This document shows, in pieces, positions 10,302-19,147 of a DNA stretch of 64,000 nucleotides. Every line of letters starts with the position of its first letter. The first letter of the stretch is position 1. Both the position numbers and the translations under genes were made by a program. The DNA lies in assembly GCA_028752905.1 (NCBI GenBank), contig JAQNBH010000142.1:248001-312000 (forward strand). Direction: 5' to 3'. The notes beneath the pieces were generated by a model, which was given only the letters and a program-made list of their open reading frames with translations, made no database searches and was not told where the DNA came from. The stretch comes from Cladorhizidae sp. MBARI D1340-BT2 (taxonomy: Eukaryota; Porifera; Demospongiae; Poecilosclerida; Cladorhizidae).

Positions 10302-10922
10302 TGTCAGCTTTCCACTCTCTACTCAACTTCTTTAGCTTGAGTAGTGGGAACAACTGCGACGCCCTAATATAACTATTAACTTACTGTCACAATTACTACT
10401 AGAGCCAAAATCAGACTACCCTTCCTGGTAGCTGTTTCCCCCTGCCTAGCCCGAAACTAGTAGGGAATAGCGCCTTGCTATTGAATGGGTTAAAGTTTAT
10501 TAAGAAACTGGATAACTATCCAAGCCTCTTTAACTGCAATATCACATATACTTACAACAATACTCAGTTGTACTATAGTCAGTTTTTAAACTAAAACAAT
10601 CCCGCGTCTCTAACAACAACAATCGCCGTTAGCTGATGACGTCACTGTTCGTCATCAGTGGATTCGCCACTCCGTAAATAAACCCGTAAGGGCACCGTCT
10701 CGTAGCCCTCCGCTGGCCTTCCGTTGCGAAGATTCCCTTTGTGAGCTTTGTTGGCAACCACATGTCCTTTTGGAGAGCTTTCCTTTTGATAGCTTCGTTG
10801 TTGAGTATATCTTTGTGGCTTTGTTAATTGCTCATTACTGTTCTTATTCGTTTGTAGGTGCTGTGCTGTCTCATACTTGTCTAGTGCTGGGCACTCTGTA
10901 GTCAGGGTTGAGATCCTTGACA
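10302..10922 (-). repeat. Element B 5' LTR
   Basis: This copy is 621 bases, identical by eye to 6103-6723 except for one base near the outer end. It carries an orphan copy of the Pol C-terminal coding segment (10923-10642, 93 codons). That segment has no function here and exists because the LTR overlaps the end of pol. Confidence 0.95.
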
Positions 10923-11125
10923 AGGAGCCCTGAGTGTGTGCCCTAGGTGTTTGTAGTCCTCAGCTTGGGTCTGGAGTGAAATGGTTAAGAACGGCTGGGA
11001 CTTAGATTGCATTCTCTTCCATGATAGCGTTGATTGACTATAAGTATGGTGGTCAATCGAGTTGGAATGTTGACGTGAGGTCATTGTGCTTAGGGTGTCA
11101 AAGAGTGCGCTCTCTTGCTGACCCC
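10923..11125 (-). pseudogene. Element A gag-pol linker, frame-shifted
   Basis: This is element A sequence between the gag stop and the B insertion. The frame matching downstream pol is 11084 down to 10923, and its last residues (DYKHLGHTLRA) align with element C's DFRAHGHTLR just before protease. Gag and pol thus lie in different frames here. A shift near 11160 removes the last cysteine of the second zinc knuckle (HHFGKMS here, HHYAQLC in C). Confidence 0.75.
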
Positions 11126-12085
11126 TTACCGCCCTGTTGTCGCCCCTGCTCCTGACATCTTCCCAAAGTGGTGGTCACGGTCACATGAGTCACACCTGGT
11201 ACCAAAGGCAGGGCAGTTGTTGCGTCTGACCTTAGTAGGTGCGCTCTTCCCGTGCCCCTTGGTCCCACAGTACGAACATAGTTCGTTGTTTGGTTGGGTT
11301 GGGGGATTGGGGATTTGGGGTCTCCTCTGGTGGCGGTACGAACTACCCATAGCACCCGTGGATTGGGGGAGGGATAGCTGGGCGGCGGATCGTTTCCCAG
11401 CTTCCTTGGCCTCAATGTACTTGAGTGCTTGCTCTAGGGTCATGGCCTGATTGGGATCGCCTAAGAGATCCATCTGAATCTCGGGGTCGGCAATCCCCCG
11501 GCACAATACGTCTGTTAGTATGGCCTCCGTGTATGATACATCAATGTTGCACCCGGGACATACCTTGGTGTACTTGCAGACCCCGGCCTGTCCACGGAGT
11601 CTGGCAGCGAACGCACGGATCGATTCGTCTCGGTCTTGCTTCATGTGGTGCAGCGCCACTCGTGCAACCATGACGTTCTCCTCACGCACCGCCAATCTCT
11701 TGATGGCCGCTAGGGTCTCCTCCTCGGTTCCTCCAGCTAGGGTGCCGCCTGCGTTCCTCGTCAGGTCTCTTCTCAGCTGTTCATCGCAGCACTCTAGCAG
11801 TTGGATGACTCTGTCTGGACCGGCTATCAGCTTGGTAGCTCTCACGTAGTCTCCCCACCGGGACTGGAAGTACATCCAGTCCTCGGTGGTACCCGCTGAC
11901 GAAATGTCAGGTCTTTTCACCTTCTCAACCCTGGCAGCTTGGATAGATCTCTGTGCCTGGTGGGTTGTGGCATGGGCATTGAGGAGGGCTGCCCCGATCA
12001 CTGCCTCTTGGTCAGGGGTGCTGTACTCGCAGCCATCCACAGGGCACCTGATCACTGGCATGATCTCGTGGTGGGTTCTCTTCAA
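11126..12085 (-). CDS. Element A Gag, 319 aa
   Basis: The protein starts near the 5' LTR after an 83-base leader; Met1 or Met9 (12061) could be used. Residues about 14-42 form a C2H2-like finger (CPVDGC, 18 residues, HATTH), which is unusual at the start of Gag. A helical capsid-like region follows (WMYFQSRW, QLLECCDEQLRRDL, VREENVMVARVAL, FAARLRGQ). The C-terminus has two zinc knuckle motifs, CSYCGTKGHG and CPAFGTRCDSCDRDHHF, for packaging RNA. The final cysteine of the second knuckle is lost by a frameshift. Element C Gag is similar throughout. Confidence 0.85.
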   Translation of the reverse strand: MKRTHHEIMPVIRCPVDGCEYSTPDQEAVIGAALLNAHATTHQAQRSIQAARVEKVKRPDISSAGTTEDWMYFQSRWGDYVRATKLIAGPDRVIQLLECCDEQLRRDLTRNAGGTLAGGTEEETLAAIKRLAVREENVMVARVALHHMKQDRDESIRAFAARLRGQAGVCKYTKVCPGCNIDVSYTEAILTDVLCRGIADPEIQMDLLGDPNQAMTLEQALKYIEAKEAGKRSAAQLSLPQSTGAMGSSYRHQRRPQIPNPPTQPNNELCSYCGTKGHGKSAPTKVRRNNCPAFGTRCDSCDRDHHFGKMSGAGATTGR

Positions 12086-12168
12086 TTGGAGTTTGTTGGA
12101 TAGTCTTGCTTTCTCCTTGGATTCGGGCGATTGGTTCGGTGCCTCAGGGTCCCCTGGTCCTTAGCGAG

Positions 12169-12188
12169 ATTGTCAGTCAATGACAGCA
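12169..12188 (-). promoter_or_regulatory. Element A self-complementary primer-binding site
   Basis: These 20 bases abut the 5' LTR. The first 11 on the sense strand, TGCTGTCATTG, are exactly complementary to a segment of the same LTR, and complementarity extends to 20 bases with one mismatch (LTR segment at 12253-12272 and 2308-2327 on the plus strand). No tRNA-type TGG primer site is at this position. The arrangement matches Tf1-type self-priming, in which the 5' end of the RNA folds back to prime reverse transcription. Confidence 0.75.
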
Positions 12189-12377
12189 TAAAGAATAAGG
12201 CATCCGCCTATTTGCATCAAACTCGCACAAAACATCATGTGGTGATTAACAATGCTGTCATTGGCTGACAATGCCTGGTAAAGGGCTTACGTTAGGTAAG
12301 GGGTCTACGCTAGGTAACGGGTCAATAGCTACCTATACATATGCGTGTGCGTGTTAGTTACTGTTGGTTATTGTCTA
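12189..12377 (-). repeat. Element A 5' LTR
   Basis: This is a 189-base copy of the LTR at 2246-2432. The self-primer complement lies 106-125 bases into it on the sense strand, so the RNA is predicted to start near there, about 5 bases after a CCCTTTACC motif (plus 12277-12285). The loop between primer and primer site would be about 64 bases. Confidence 0.93.
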
Positions 12378-12428
12378 ATTACTGTGTAAGGGTTCAGTTA
12401 GAGTCTTGTCCAGGGACACCCTGTGACA
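12378..12428. mobile_element. Solo LTR, right part
   Basis: This resumes the sequence interrupted at 2245, beginning with the ATTAC duplication, and ends CACCCTGTGACA followed by the GTTAG duplication at 12429-12433. Confidence 0.75.
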
Positions 12429-12553
12429 GTTAGTATTACATATATTATTATTATTTCTCGTCAACTATGTGTTACATGGCATGACTTCATTGTCACCTCT
12501 AACTAGTGGTCAATGATGTGTTTATTGTGATCCCTACACAGTGGTCACTGATG

Positions 12554-13684
12554 TGTACGAGGCCCAGTACATAACAATTATTGACGATAAAAAATGGCTA
12601 AAGAGAAGTAGAATCAAACAATAATGAATGAGAGGCAGTCACTTCCATGACTAAAACTTGAGGAGTGAAGGAAGTGGGCAACCACTGCTGTTTGAATTAG
12701 GTCTCTACAAGAACTCTAACCACTGTCTCTCTAGCCACTGTCAAAAACTAACAACAACCTATGACTTTACAGTTACCTTCTCAATAATCAACTTGAAATT
12801 GTAAGTTGATTATTGAGGTTATTGTAATGTTATTATGTCAACTGAGAGTTCATTGAGAACCTAGACTATTGCAACCAAGCTACCTGGCTATACTAAGTCA
12901 ACCATAGACATCTTATTACAATGACCTTCTCACCAGAGATTAAATTTCAAGTTGATTTATTGTAATATCGTGATGTCAACTGAGAGTTGGTTCATAGATA
13001 TCTCACCTGAACTTTTGGATGCACACTCCCTCAGCTTCCAATTGCTTTAGGTCTTCCAGAGGTGCGGTAAGGTACATCTAATTCTGCTGTTCCTCTGCTA
13101 ACACGAAAGATCTTGTTTCAGTGAATGCACGACCCTTTTCCATTTACCCTGGAGAAAAGGAAAAGGATCGACAATGCGTGAAATTTGCGCGGTCAGTAAT
13201 TTTGTCCAGCGTATTTTAGTCTCGATGCAATATATAGGCAAGCTAGATAGTTATATTTACAAGCGACTTGTAATCTGCTTGCTGGGGTTCAGCAACTACG
13301 AGACTCTCTTTTCATAGATTATGCTGCGACAACTTTAGGGCGACTAATTATCTGTGGACAACACCCTTCACGGATTCACTGCGCAGCTACAGTGCCTTGG
13401 TATATAAAGTATCGCAGTTTCTTTTTTTTATTTTAGGATTGGTACCCCAGGAAGCTTTATATTTTTATCAGCCAAGTCTGGTGGCAGGGCATGAATGGAA
13501 GAGGCAGGAAATCTTTCCTCGCATCCTTGATCGCAGATTTTTAAACCTCCCTGTCTCTGGTCATTATTCTCATCACTAGGAATGCAGCAAAGGAAGTCTT
13601 GCATGAACTTCATGTTTATAATTAAGAGCCTTGGTAGAGGATCAGCTACAGCTACTTTCAAATATGTGCTAACATTTGCACATG
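12554..13684. other. Module a, first copy (non-coding)
   Basis: This non-coding module occurs four times: here, at 32617-33080 plus 35302-35450 (same orientation, split by the Harbinger element), and inverted at 35821-36372 and 50186-51327. It includes a foldback near 12780-12816 (15-base stem CTCAATAATCAACTT). A 77-codon minus-strand frame (13428-13661) has a counterpart at 50263-50505, but differences between them are nearly all amino-acid changing, so coding is not supported. Confidence 0.7.
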
Positions 13685-13689
13685 ATATG

Positions 13690-13872
13690 TAGTTAAGCTC
13701 AGTAAGCTATTCACCTAGCTGATGCAACTGGACGAGTTCAACAAGTTATCAGTAGGAAATGTGTATAGCGAATGAATGTGTGCTAGTATGCATGCGCGAG
13801 GTAAAGGAGTCGTGTGTGAGGTAAAGGGCCGTACGTAGCAATGTTTATACATGTAAGGGTGGTTATTGTCTA
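13690..13872 (-). repeat. Element C 3' LTR
   Basis: This 183-base LTR starts TAGACAATAACC on the sense strand, as in element A, and ends CTTAACTA. It differs from the 5' copy at two bases (GGCCGTACG/GGCCTTACG and TACATG/TACCTG). The self-primer complement is at 13760-13773. Confidence 0.95.
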
Positions 13873-13885
13873 TCTCCCCCCAAGT
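13873..13885 (-). promoter_or_regulatory. Element C polypurine tract
   Basis: On the sense strand a G-rich purine run (CTTGGGGGGAGA) directly precedes the 3' LTR, as in element A. Confidence 0.75.
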
Positions 13886-13890
13886 CCGTC

Positions 13891-15684
13891 TTAAGGGGGA
13901 CTGATAGTTCTCTGTCCGTAGCGTACGACTGGTTTTGCTCCTCTCTTGCTGCGTCTCAGCGCGGCCGCTGGGTTGGGGTTCTTGGGGGGGTTGATGGCGG
14001 GCGTCAAGGCCAGGGTTTTCTGGGCGGTCTGGGTGGGGCGATGAGGCGGGGTTCCGGTGCCGGTGACGGAGGCGTATGATCGTCCGTCTGCCGGGGTAGC
14101 CAGCAGGGCGGGCTTTGTTGATGTTGATGGTGGATGTACAGGTGTCCCCGGTGTAGTAGGGGGCAGTTTGGTCTGGGGTATCGGTTGAGGGGGCGGGAGC
14201 GGTGGGGGGGCGATCTGGGGTGGAGTAGATGGTGGTGGTATGGGAGGGGGGTATTCAATGGGGGGTGGAATATAGGTTGGTGGTATGGGAGGGGGGTATG
14301 CAATGGGAGGAGTGCCAGGCAGCGGACGGCTGAGCGGGTGAGTCGGCTGGGCTGGTTGAGTCTCCGTCTGACGACGTAGGAATCGTCTGTTCCTTGTGGT
14401 GAGGCGGCCCGATCCGTCCATCCTCACGGCATATTGGTGGTACTGGAGCACCTCCACGACCAATCCAGTTTTGTCCCACTTCGTTGGGTGGCGGCCTGTC
14501 TGATTTTGGATGAATACTCTGTCACCGCAACGAAGGGGGGAAAGGCCGTGGGTGTGTTCGTCCCAGCGTGCTCTGCCGAGGGTTTGGCGATGGGATCTGG
14601 CTTGTTGCCTCTGGTGGAGTTGTGATTCTGATGCATGGGTTTGTCGCAGCCGCGTGGGGAGGCCGGGTAGTGCATCACGGATGGGGCGACCAAATACGCA
14701 TTCGGCGGGTGACATCCTTGTGTCTGGGTTCGGGCTGTTGCGGTAGACCAGGAGGGCCTTGTGGAATTTGGTGGTGAGTGTGCCTCCTGGTCCTGTGTTC
14801 CCCGAAATGAGCCTCTTCATGGATTTGACCGCGGTCTCTGCTCGGTTATTGGAGTGTGGGTTATAGGCAGAGGAGGTGCGGTGGTGGATGCCCCAAGAGG
14901 TGAGGAGCTCCCTGGTGGTATGAGCGGCAAATTCTGGGCCGCCGTCCGAGGTTAGAGTGGTGGGGATGCCATAGGTGCTGAATGTCTCTCTCAGTATGGT
15001 GGCGAGGCCTGCTGCGCCGTTGGTGGCCGGTTTGGTGATTGGCCAGCCAGAGTACCGGTCCACCAGCACAAGGTATGCGGATCCTTCGTGGTGGAAGTAA
15101 TCCGCGTGCTGGAAGGGGTACTCTGGCTCTTCTGGGGTGACTGACGGCATGGCAGGTTGAGAGGGGGCGTTGCCGTTGCATGCTGGGCACCTGTTCCTGG
15201 TTGCAGCGATGTCTGCGGGCATACCCGGCCAGTACAGGGAGGAGGTGGCTCTGGCAGTCATCCCGCTCGTGCCCTGGTGGGCTGCATGGAGGGTGGATAG
15301 GCAAGTTGGTCTCAGGGATGTGGGGATGATAAGTCGTTCCCCGTAGCATACCACACCGTCTACGATGGAGAGGTGTGGGAGGATTGAGAAGTAGTCCCTG
15401 ATGGGGGCTGGGAGCATCTGCCTGTTGTCGGGTGTGCCTTGCTCGATATAAAACATCAGGTCCTGAAGGGTAGCGTCGGAGGCGGTGGCTGTCTGGAGGT
15501 GCTCCGAGCTGATGGGGATCGAAGAGATTGCCTTGCAGACGGCGGTGGAGAGGCCGGACTCGTCTATATGCGCAGAGTGTGGAGGCAGGGCTGCCCGGAC
15601 AGGCTGGGCTGGGGTTCGCAACATCATCGGGGAGGTGGAGCTGGGGAGGCATCCGGGTTCCGGATGGGTGGCGTGAGAGGGCAT
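13891..15684 (-). pseudogene. Element C pol, part 4: integrase and proline-rich tail
   Basis: The meaningful frame begins near 15600. Integrase is the best preserved part: zinc-binding residues (HAAHQGTS...RCPACN), then catalytic D in HADYFHH, D in SDGGPEF and E in NNRAETAVK, then CVFGRPIRD and a basic C-terminal region (GDRVFIQNQTG, KWDKTG). A long proline-rich tail ends in RRSKRGAKP just before the polypurine tract. Compared with element A, two residues are missing before the first aspartate (YPFQHADYF against YPFQCICADYF), an in-frame 6-base loss. Integrase itself may be intact, but it is cut off from RNase H by a frameshift. Confidence 0.87.
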
Positions 15685-16441
15685 CGCTGGTGAGGTTCTT
15701 AACGCCAGGAATGTACACCATCCGGAACCGGTACCGGAGGGTCTTCTCCTTGATGTTGCGGAGGCGTGGGTTAGGTATGTCCTCGAGGCAGCGATCCCCG
15801 AACAGTTTGAGGAGGGGCTTGTGGTCTACAGCTACCACTAGATCGCTGCACCCGAGGACGAAGTGCCGGGCTTTGTCTAAGGCATCCGCCACTGCCAGAG
15901 CCTCGCCCTCCACAGGGGCGTAGCGGGACTCGGCAGGGTGGGTAAACCTGGAACCCACAAGGGTGACGCGCCAACCCTCCCGACAACAGAGGATCTCCCG
16001 GGATGGGCACTGGCAGTGCTTCTGGAATAGCCAGTACCCTATCCCGTCTTTGCTCCAGTCTGTTGCCAGGCAGGTTGGGCGGTTTCGGTCGAATATGGCC
16101 ACCCCATCGCGAATCTTCTCTACAATCTCCGACTTGGATGCCTGGAATGCGTGGTCCAGGGCTGGTGTCCAGAGGAATGGTGAGGTGGGCTTCAGGAGGG
16201 CCCTGAATGGCAACATGGTGGCGGTGAGGGAAAATGCATAGGCGACCTGGTTCACCAACAGGCGCGGATGTCCGTGATGCTTGCTGGGGTGGGGAAGTCG
16301 GTGATAGAGTTGACGAACCTCGGAGCTGGTCGTACTTCGGAGGGGGTGATGTCGAACCCGGCAAACTCCACTCTGTCCTGGGCAAAGCGGAATTTGCGCG
16401 GGTTCAGGGTGATGCCGTTCACGGCACAGATGTGGAGCCAC
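14861..16441 (-). pseudogene. Element C pol, part 3: RNase H
   Basis: Only about 16262-15600 of this open frame is in register with the protein. It gives the end of RT (NQVAYAFS, MLPFRALLKP), then RNase H (ATDWSKDGIGYWLFQ, EGEALAVADALDKA, VDHKPLL) and the connection to integrase (SDALSRHPSG). Both ends of the frame are out of register. Relative to element A, about 7 bases are missing near 16255, which explains the shift from part 2. RNase H removes the RNA template during reverse transcription. Confidence 0.82.
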
Positions 16442-17016
16442 TCAGTCGCCTGGTGGAATGCTCCCGTGATGTCGTCCGACCAAAGCAGAGCGTCGTCGAT
16501 GCACTTGGTCTTCGACATCACGTTGGCGACGAGGGCATCGTACCTGGCCGTGTAGGCATCACCTGAGGCGATGTACCCCTGGGGGGCCGAGCAGTAGCGG
16601 TACCTTCCCCAGGGGGTGATGAAGGTGGTGTAATGGCGGTCAGCTTCTTTGAGGGCCACGGAGTGGTAGCCGTTCCAGGCGTCGAAGATGGTCTTTTTGG
16701 TGTTGCCTGGAACGGCTCTTGCCTGATGGAATGGGGATGGGCAGTGATGGGTCTCGCGCGTGGCGTGCTGGTTGAGTGGTTGAAGGTTGATGGTCCTCCT
16801 GAGTAACCCGTCCTTCTTGGTGCAGATGATCATACGGTGGCACCAAGTGACGGGCGCACCCAGGGGGACCTTCTCCAGCACGCCGAGGAGGACGTCCCGA
16901 TCAAGGCCGGCCTTCACCTCGTCCTGCCAATGAATTGAGATATCAATGGGGTTGTGGCAGGGTTTGGGGATGGCGTTGGGGTCAATGTGGAGGGAGAGGG
17001 GGGGTCCTGACATCAT
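16252..17016 (-). pseudogene. Element C pol, part 2: reverse transcriptase
   Basis: This covers the RT fingers and palm: ATRETHHCPSPFHQ, FDAWNGYHSVAL, FITPWGRYRY, APQGYIASGDAYT and the catalytic CIDDALLW (IDD at 16500-16492), then GITLNPRKFRFAQ. It ends at a stop just after TDIR, where element A continues with the connection domain. The frame differs by one base from the protease segment upstream; the break is at 17013-17020. Confidence 0.87.
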
Positions 17017-17774
17017 GGGAAGGGTTGATGCTCACAGACATTGAACGCACTTGCTGAGTATAAGTCCAGCAAGTGACGTTCAAGCCTGTGACGGTTGGCC
17101 TCAGTGCCAGGGAATGGCAGGGAGGTGGGTCTGACAGGGGGCGGGGCACGGGTGGGGCATGAGCAGGGTCTGGGTTGGTTATGGGAAGGTTTGCTCACCA
17201 CAGGTGTCGAGGGGCTGTCCATAGTTCTGGTCTGCAGGTTCGCGACTTCAGGGGGTGGGGGCCGATTCGGGGTCGCCCATGCATCCGTGCCGTCTCTCGA
17301 AGGTGGCGTCTGCTTGCAGAGGGGAAACTCCGTGTGAATCAGTCCCAGATCGATGCAGCTGGCCAGACTGAGATATAGTTTGGAGGCCAGGTCGCTGAAG
17401 TATACCATCTGCCGCGTTTCACGGCCTGAGTGGATGGATATTCTGAGGAGAGCGGCACCCTTGATGGGGAGGGGGTTGCCACTGGCGGAGCTCATGAGGA
17501 GCGTGGCCGGGACCAGGTCGTGGTCAGTAAGGAGCAGTTCCTTCATGAGGGCTGGGCCTGCCAGACAGCTCTGGCACCCCGTGTCAGCTAGGGCTGTGGT
17601 GGCGATATTGTGCCTTTCTACCCTGAGGGTGTGGCCGTGGGCCCTGAAATCCTCTCGGTGGGACGAGACTCTCACCTCCATGTTGGGTTGGGGCGGGGAG
17701 CGGCGTTGGGTCCAGGTCATGGTGCTGGAGTCCCACGATTGGTGTGGTAGCGATCCCTCGGTCATGGTTGCCAC
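17013..17774 (-). pseudogene. Element C pol, part 1: protease and spacer
   Basis: It has the aspartic protease motif ADTGCQSC and a flap-like region (QMVYFSDLASKLYLS), then a proline-rich spacer leading to RT. It lies in the same frame as gag. Between the gag stop (17882-17880) and 17774 the frame stays open and encodes the second zinc knuckle, so gag and protease are separated only by one UAA codon. Confidence 0.85.
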
Positions 17775-17879
17775 TGTCTCGGAGATCGCGCTCTCTTGCT
17801 CCGCCTGTCTCGACCAGCACAGCTGTGCGTAGTGGTGTTGTCTACCACAGGAGGAGCAAGTGGAGCCAAAGGCGGGGCA

Positions 17880-18854
17880 TTAGAGCCTTCGCACCGCTGT
17901 CCGTTCCCTCTCACCGTGGCCTTGGTGGCCACAGAAGCAACACACTGCCTTCGGGTTGATCTTGGGGCGGGTGGTGTTGCTGGGTTGCCCTCTGTTCTGT
18001 TGGGGCAGGTTCCGGGGGTGTGTGTGGGAGATGGGTGAGCGGCGTTGGGTCCAGGTCTGTGTTGTCCTTGGTGTGACTGGGTTTGGCTGTCTCTGTTGGC
18101 GTCGGTACGCGCTATTGATAGCATCCCCTTGGTCATGGTCGTCACCCAATGAGTCTGTCGAGGTGGGTGTGGTGATGGTGACCGCGGACCGCTTGCCTGC
18201 GGCCCTCACCTCGACAAACCTGATTGTCTCCTCGACAGTCATGTTTTGGTTTGTGTCTTTTAGGAGATCTTCCTGAATATCTGCATCTGCCAGGCCGATG
18301 CAGAGTTGATCGGCAACTCTTTGCTCCCCTTGGCTGTTGACGACTTCACAGCCAGAGCACTTTTGTGTGAACCTGCACACCTCAGATTGGCCTCGGAGGC
18401 GGGCAGCGTACGAGCGAATGGGTTCCCCCCGGTCCTGCACCATGCGGGAGAGGGCGACCCTGGCCACTTTCGGGTTCTCCTCCCGCACTGCAAGGGCCTT
18501 GATGGCAGCGAGGAGGTCTGTCTCCGAAAAATCTTCAATGGGTAAAGGGCCCACCGCATTGCGGGTGACGTCCCTTCTTAGCTTCGGCTCGAGGCACTCG
18601 AGCAGCTGGATGGCCACATCAGTGCCCGTTAGTCTTACTGCCATGGAGTATGCCCTCCATCTGGTGGCAAAGTAGTGCCAGGCTTCAGTGGTGCCCCCGG
18701 CCGTTATCTCTGGGCGCTTGACCGGGGTGGGCTTAGCCCGGGTCGCCTGGCTGTGGATCAGCATGTGTCCATTCAGCACGGCCGCAGTCACCACGGGGAT
18801 CAACTCTGCTGGTGTCGAGAAGTCGCAGCCGGGGTATGGGCAGTCAACAGCCAT
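17880..18854 (-). pseudogene. Element C Gag, cut by an in-frame stop between zinc knuckles
   Basis: The 324-residue frame starts with a C2H2-like finger (CPYPGC, 19 residues, HMLIH) as in element A. The capsid-like region follows (WHYFATRW, QLLECLEPKLRRDV, VREENPKVARVAL, YAARLRGQ), then the first knuckle CCFCGHQGHGE. A UAA codon (17882-17880) sits exactly where element A reads into its second knuckle. In the same frame after the stop come CPAFGSTCSSC and HHYAQLC, so the knuckle pair is otherwise complete. A nonsense mutation is the simplest reading. Stop-codon readthrough as a Gag/Pol ratio device is possible but would be oddly placed. Confidence 0.82.
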
Positions 18855-18945
18855 TAGGAGGGTGGGCGGTAATTGGAAATATCGAACAACGGTCCCCCTC
18901 CTAACTTCTTCGGGCGGGGCTAGGTACTACCAATCACTATCGAAG

Positions 18946-18959
18946 ATTCGCTATACACA
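18946..18959 (-). promoter_or_regulatory. Element C self-complementary primer-binding site
   Basis: The sense strand reads TGTGTATAGCGAAT directly after the 5' LTR. This 14-mer is the exact reverse complement of a sense-strand segment 100-113 bases into the LTR (plus 19030-19043; also 13760-13773 in the 3' LTR). The loop between them would be about 70 bases. No tRNA-type TGG is at the LTR edge. Geometry matches element A and Tf1-type self-priming. Confidence 0.8.
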
Positions 18960-19142
18960 TAGTTAAGCTCAGTAAGCTATTCACCTAGCTGATGCAACTG
19001 GACGAGTTCAACAAGTTATCAGTAGGAAATGTGTATAGCGAATGAATGTGTGCTAGTATGCATGCGCGAGGTAAAGGAGTCGTGTGTGAGGTAAAGGGCC
19101 TTACGTAGCAATGTTTATACCTGTAAGGGTGGTTATTGTCTA
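18960..19142 (-). repeat. Element C 5' LTR
   Basis: This 183-base LTR holds two CCTTTACC motifs (plus 19090-19098 and near 19071-19078) upstream of the predicted RNA start at the self-primer segment. Confidence 0.95.
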
Positions 19143-19147
19143 ATATG

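Larger units (their letters stand above)
6103..10922 (-). mobile_element. LTR retrotransposon B (Gmr1-like Ty3/gypsy) nested in A
   Basis: The element has 621-bp LTRs at 6103-6723 and 10302-10922 with TGTCA...TGACA ends. The flanks are GGGAG (6098-6102) and AGGAG (10923-10927), a 5-bp target duplication with one mismatch. I found a single base difference between the two LTRs (6718 C, 10917 T), so the insertion is recent. The interior encodes one uninterrupted Gag-Pol frame. It reads in the same direction as element A and splits A's protease coding region. The integrase catalytic core is absent, so the copy is probably non-autonomous despite its open frame. Confidence 0.95.
2246..12377 (-). 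mobile_element. LTR retrotransposon A (Ty3/gypsy), interrupted by element B
   Basis: The element is bounded by LTRs at 2246-2432 and 12189-12377 and flanked by the perfect 5-bp duplication ATTAC (2241-2245 and 12378-12382). It reads right to left: 5' LTR, self-complementary primer site, gag, protease, RT, RNase H, integrase, proline-rich tail, polypurine tract, 3' LTR. RT before integrase places it in Ty3/gypsy. The two LTRs differ only by a 2-base indel, yet the coding region carries at least three frame breaks as well as the 4.8-kb insertion of B. It is a defective copy and a close relative of element C. Confidence 0.93.
13690..19142 (-). mobile_element. LTR retrotransposon C (Ty3/gypsy), relative of element A
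   Basis: The LTRs are 13690-13872 and 18960-19142 (183 bp each). The flanking ATATG duplication is at 13685-13689 and 19143-19147. The matching site in the right arm (about 50181-50185) is empty and has a single ATATG, which proves the boundaries. Order on the minus strand: 5' LTR, self-complementary primer site, gag, protease, RT, RNase H, integrase, proline-rich tail, polypurine tract, 3' LTR. LTRs differ at two of 183 bases. Pol is broken by one stop and three frameshifts. Confidence 0.95.

Noticed and set aside
13428..13661. Small protein conserved between arms (with 50263-50505)
   Set aside because: Of about nine differences in the shared 61 codons, essentially all change the amino acid, which fits neutral decay of duplicated DNA.
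12554..13684. Module a as the LTR of a giant LTR element
   Set aside because: It recurs at unit ends in direct orientation, but the copies start and stop at different points, and no TG...CA ends, target duplication, primer site or polypurine tract could be found.
17013..17020. Programmed frameshift between protease and RT in element C
   Set aside because: Element A is uninterrupted at this point, no slippery heptamer is present, and C has further shifts downstream. Simple mutation is enough.
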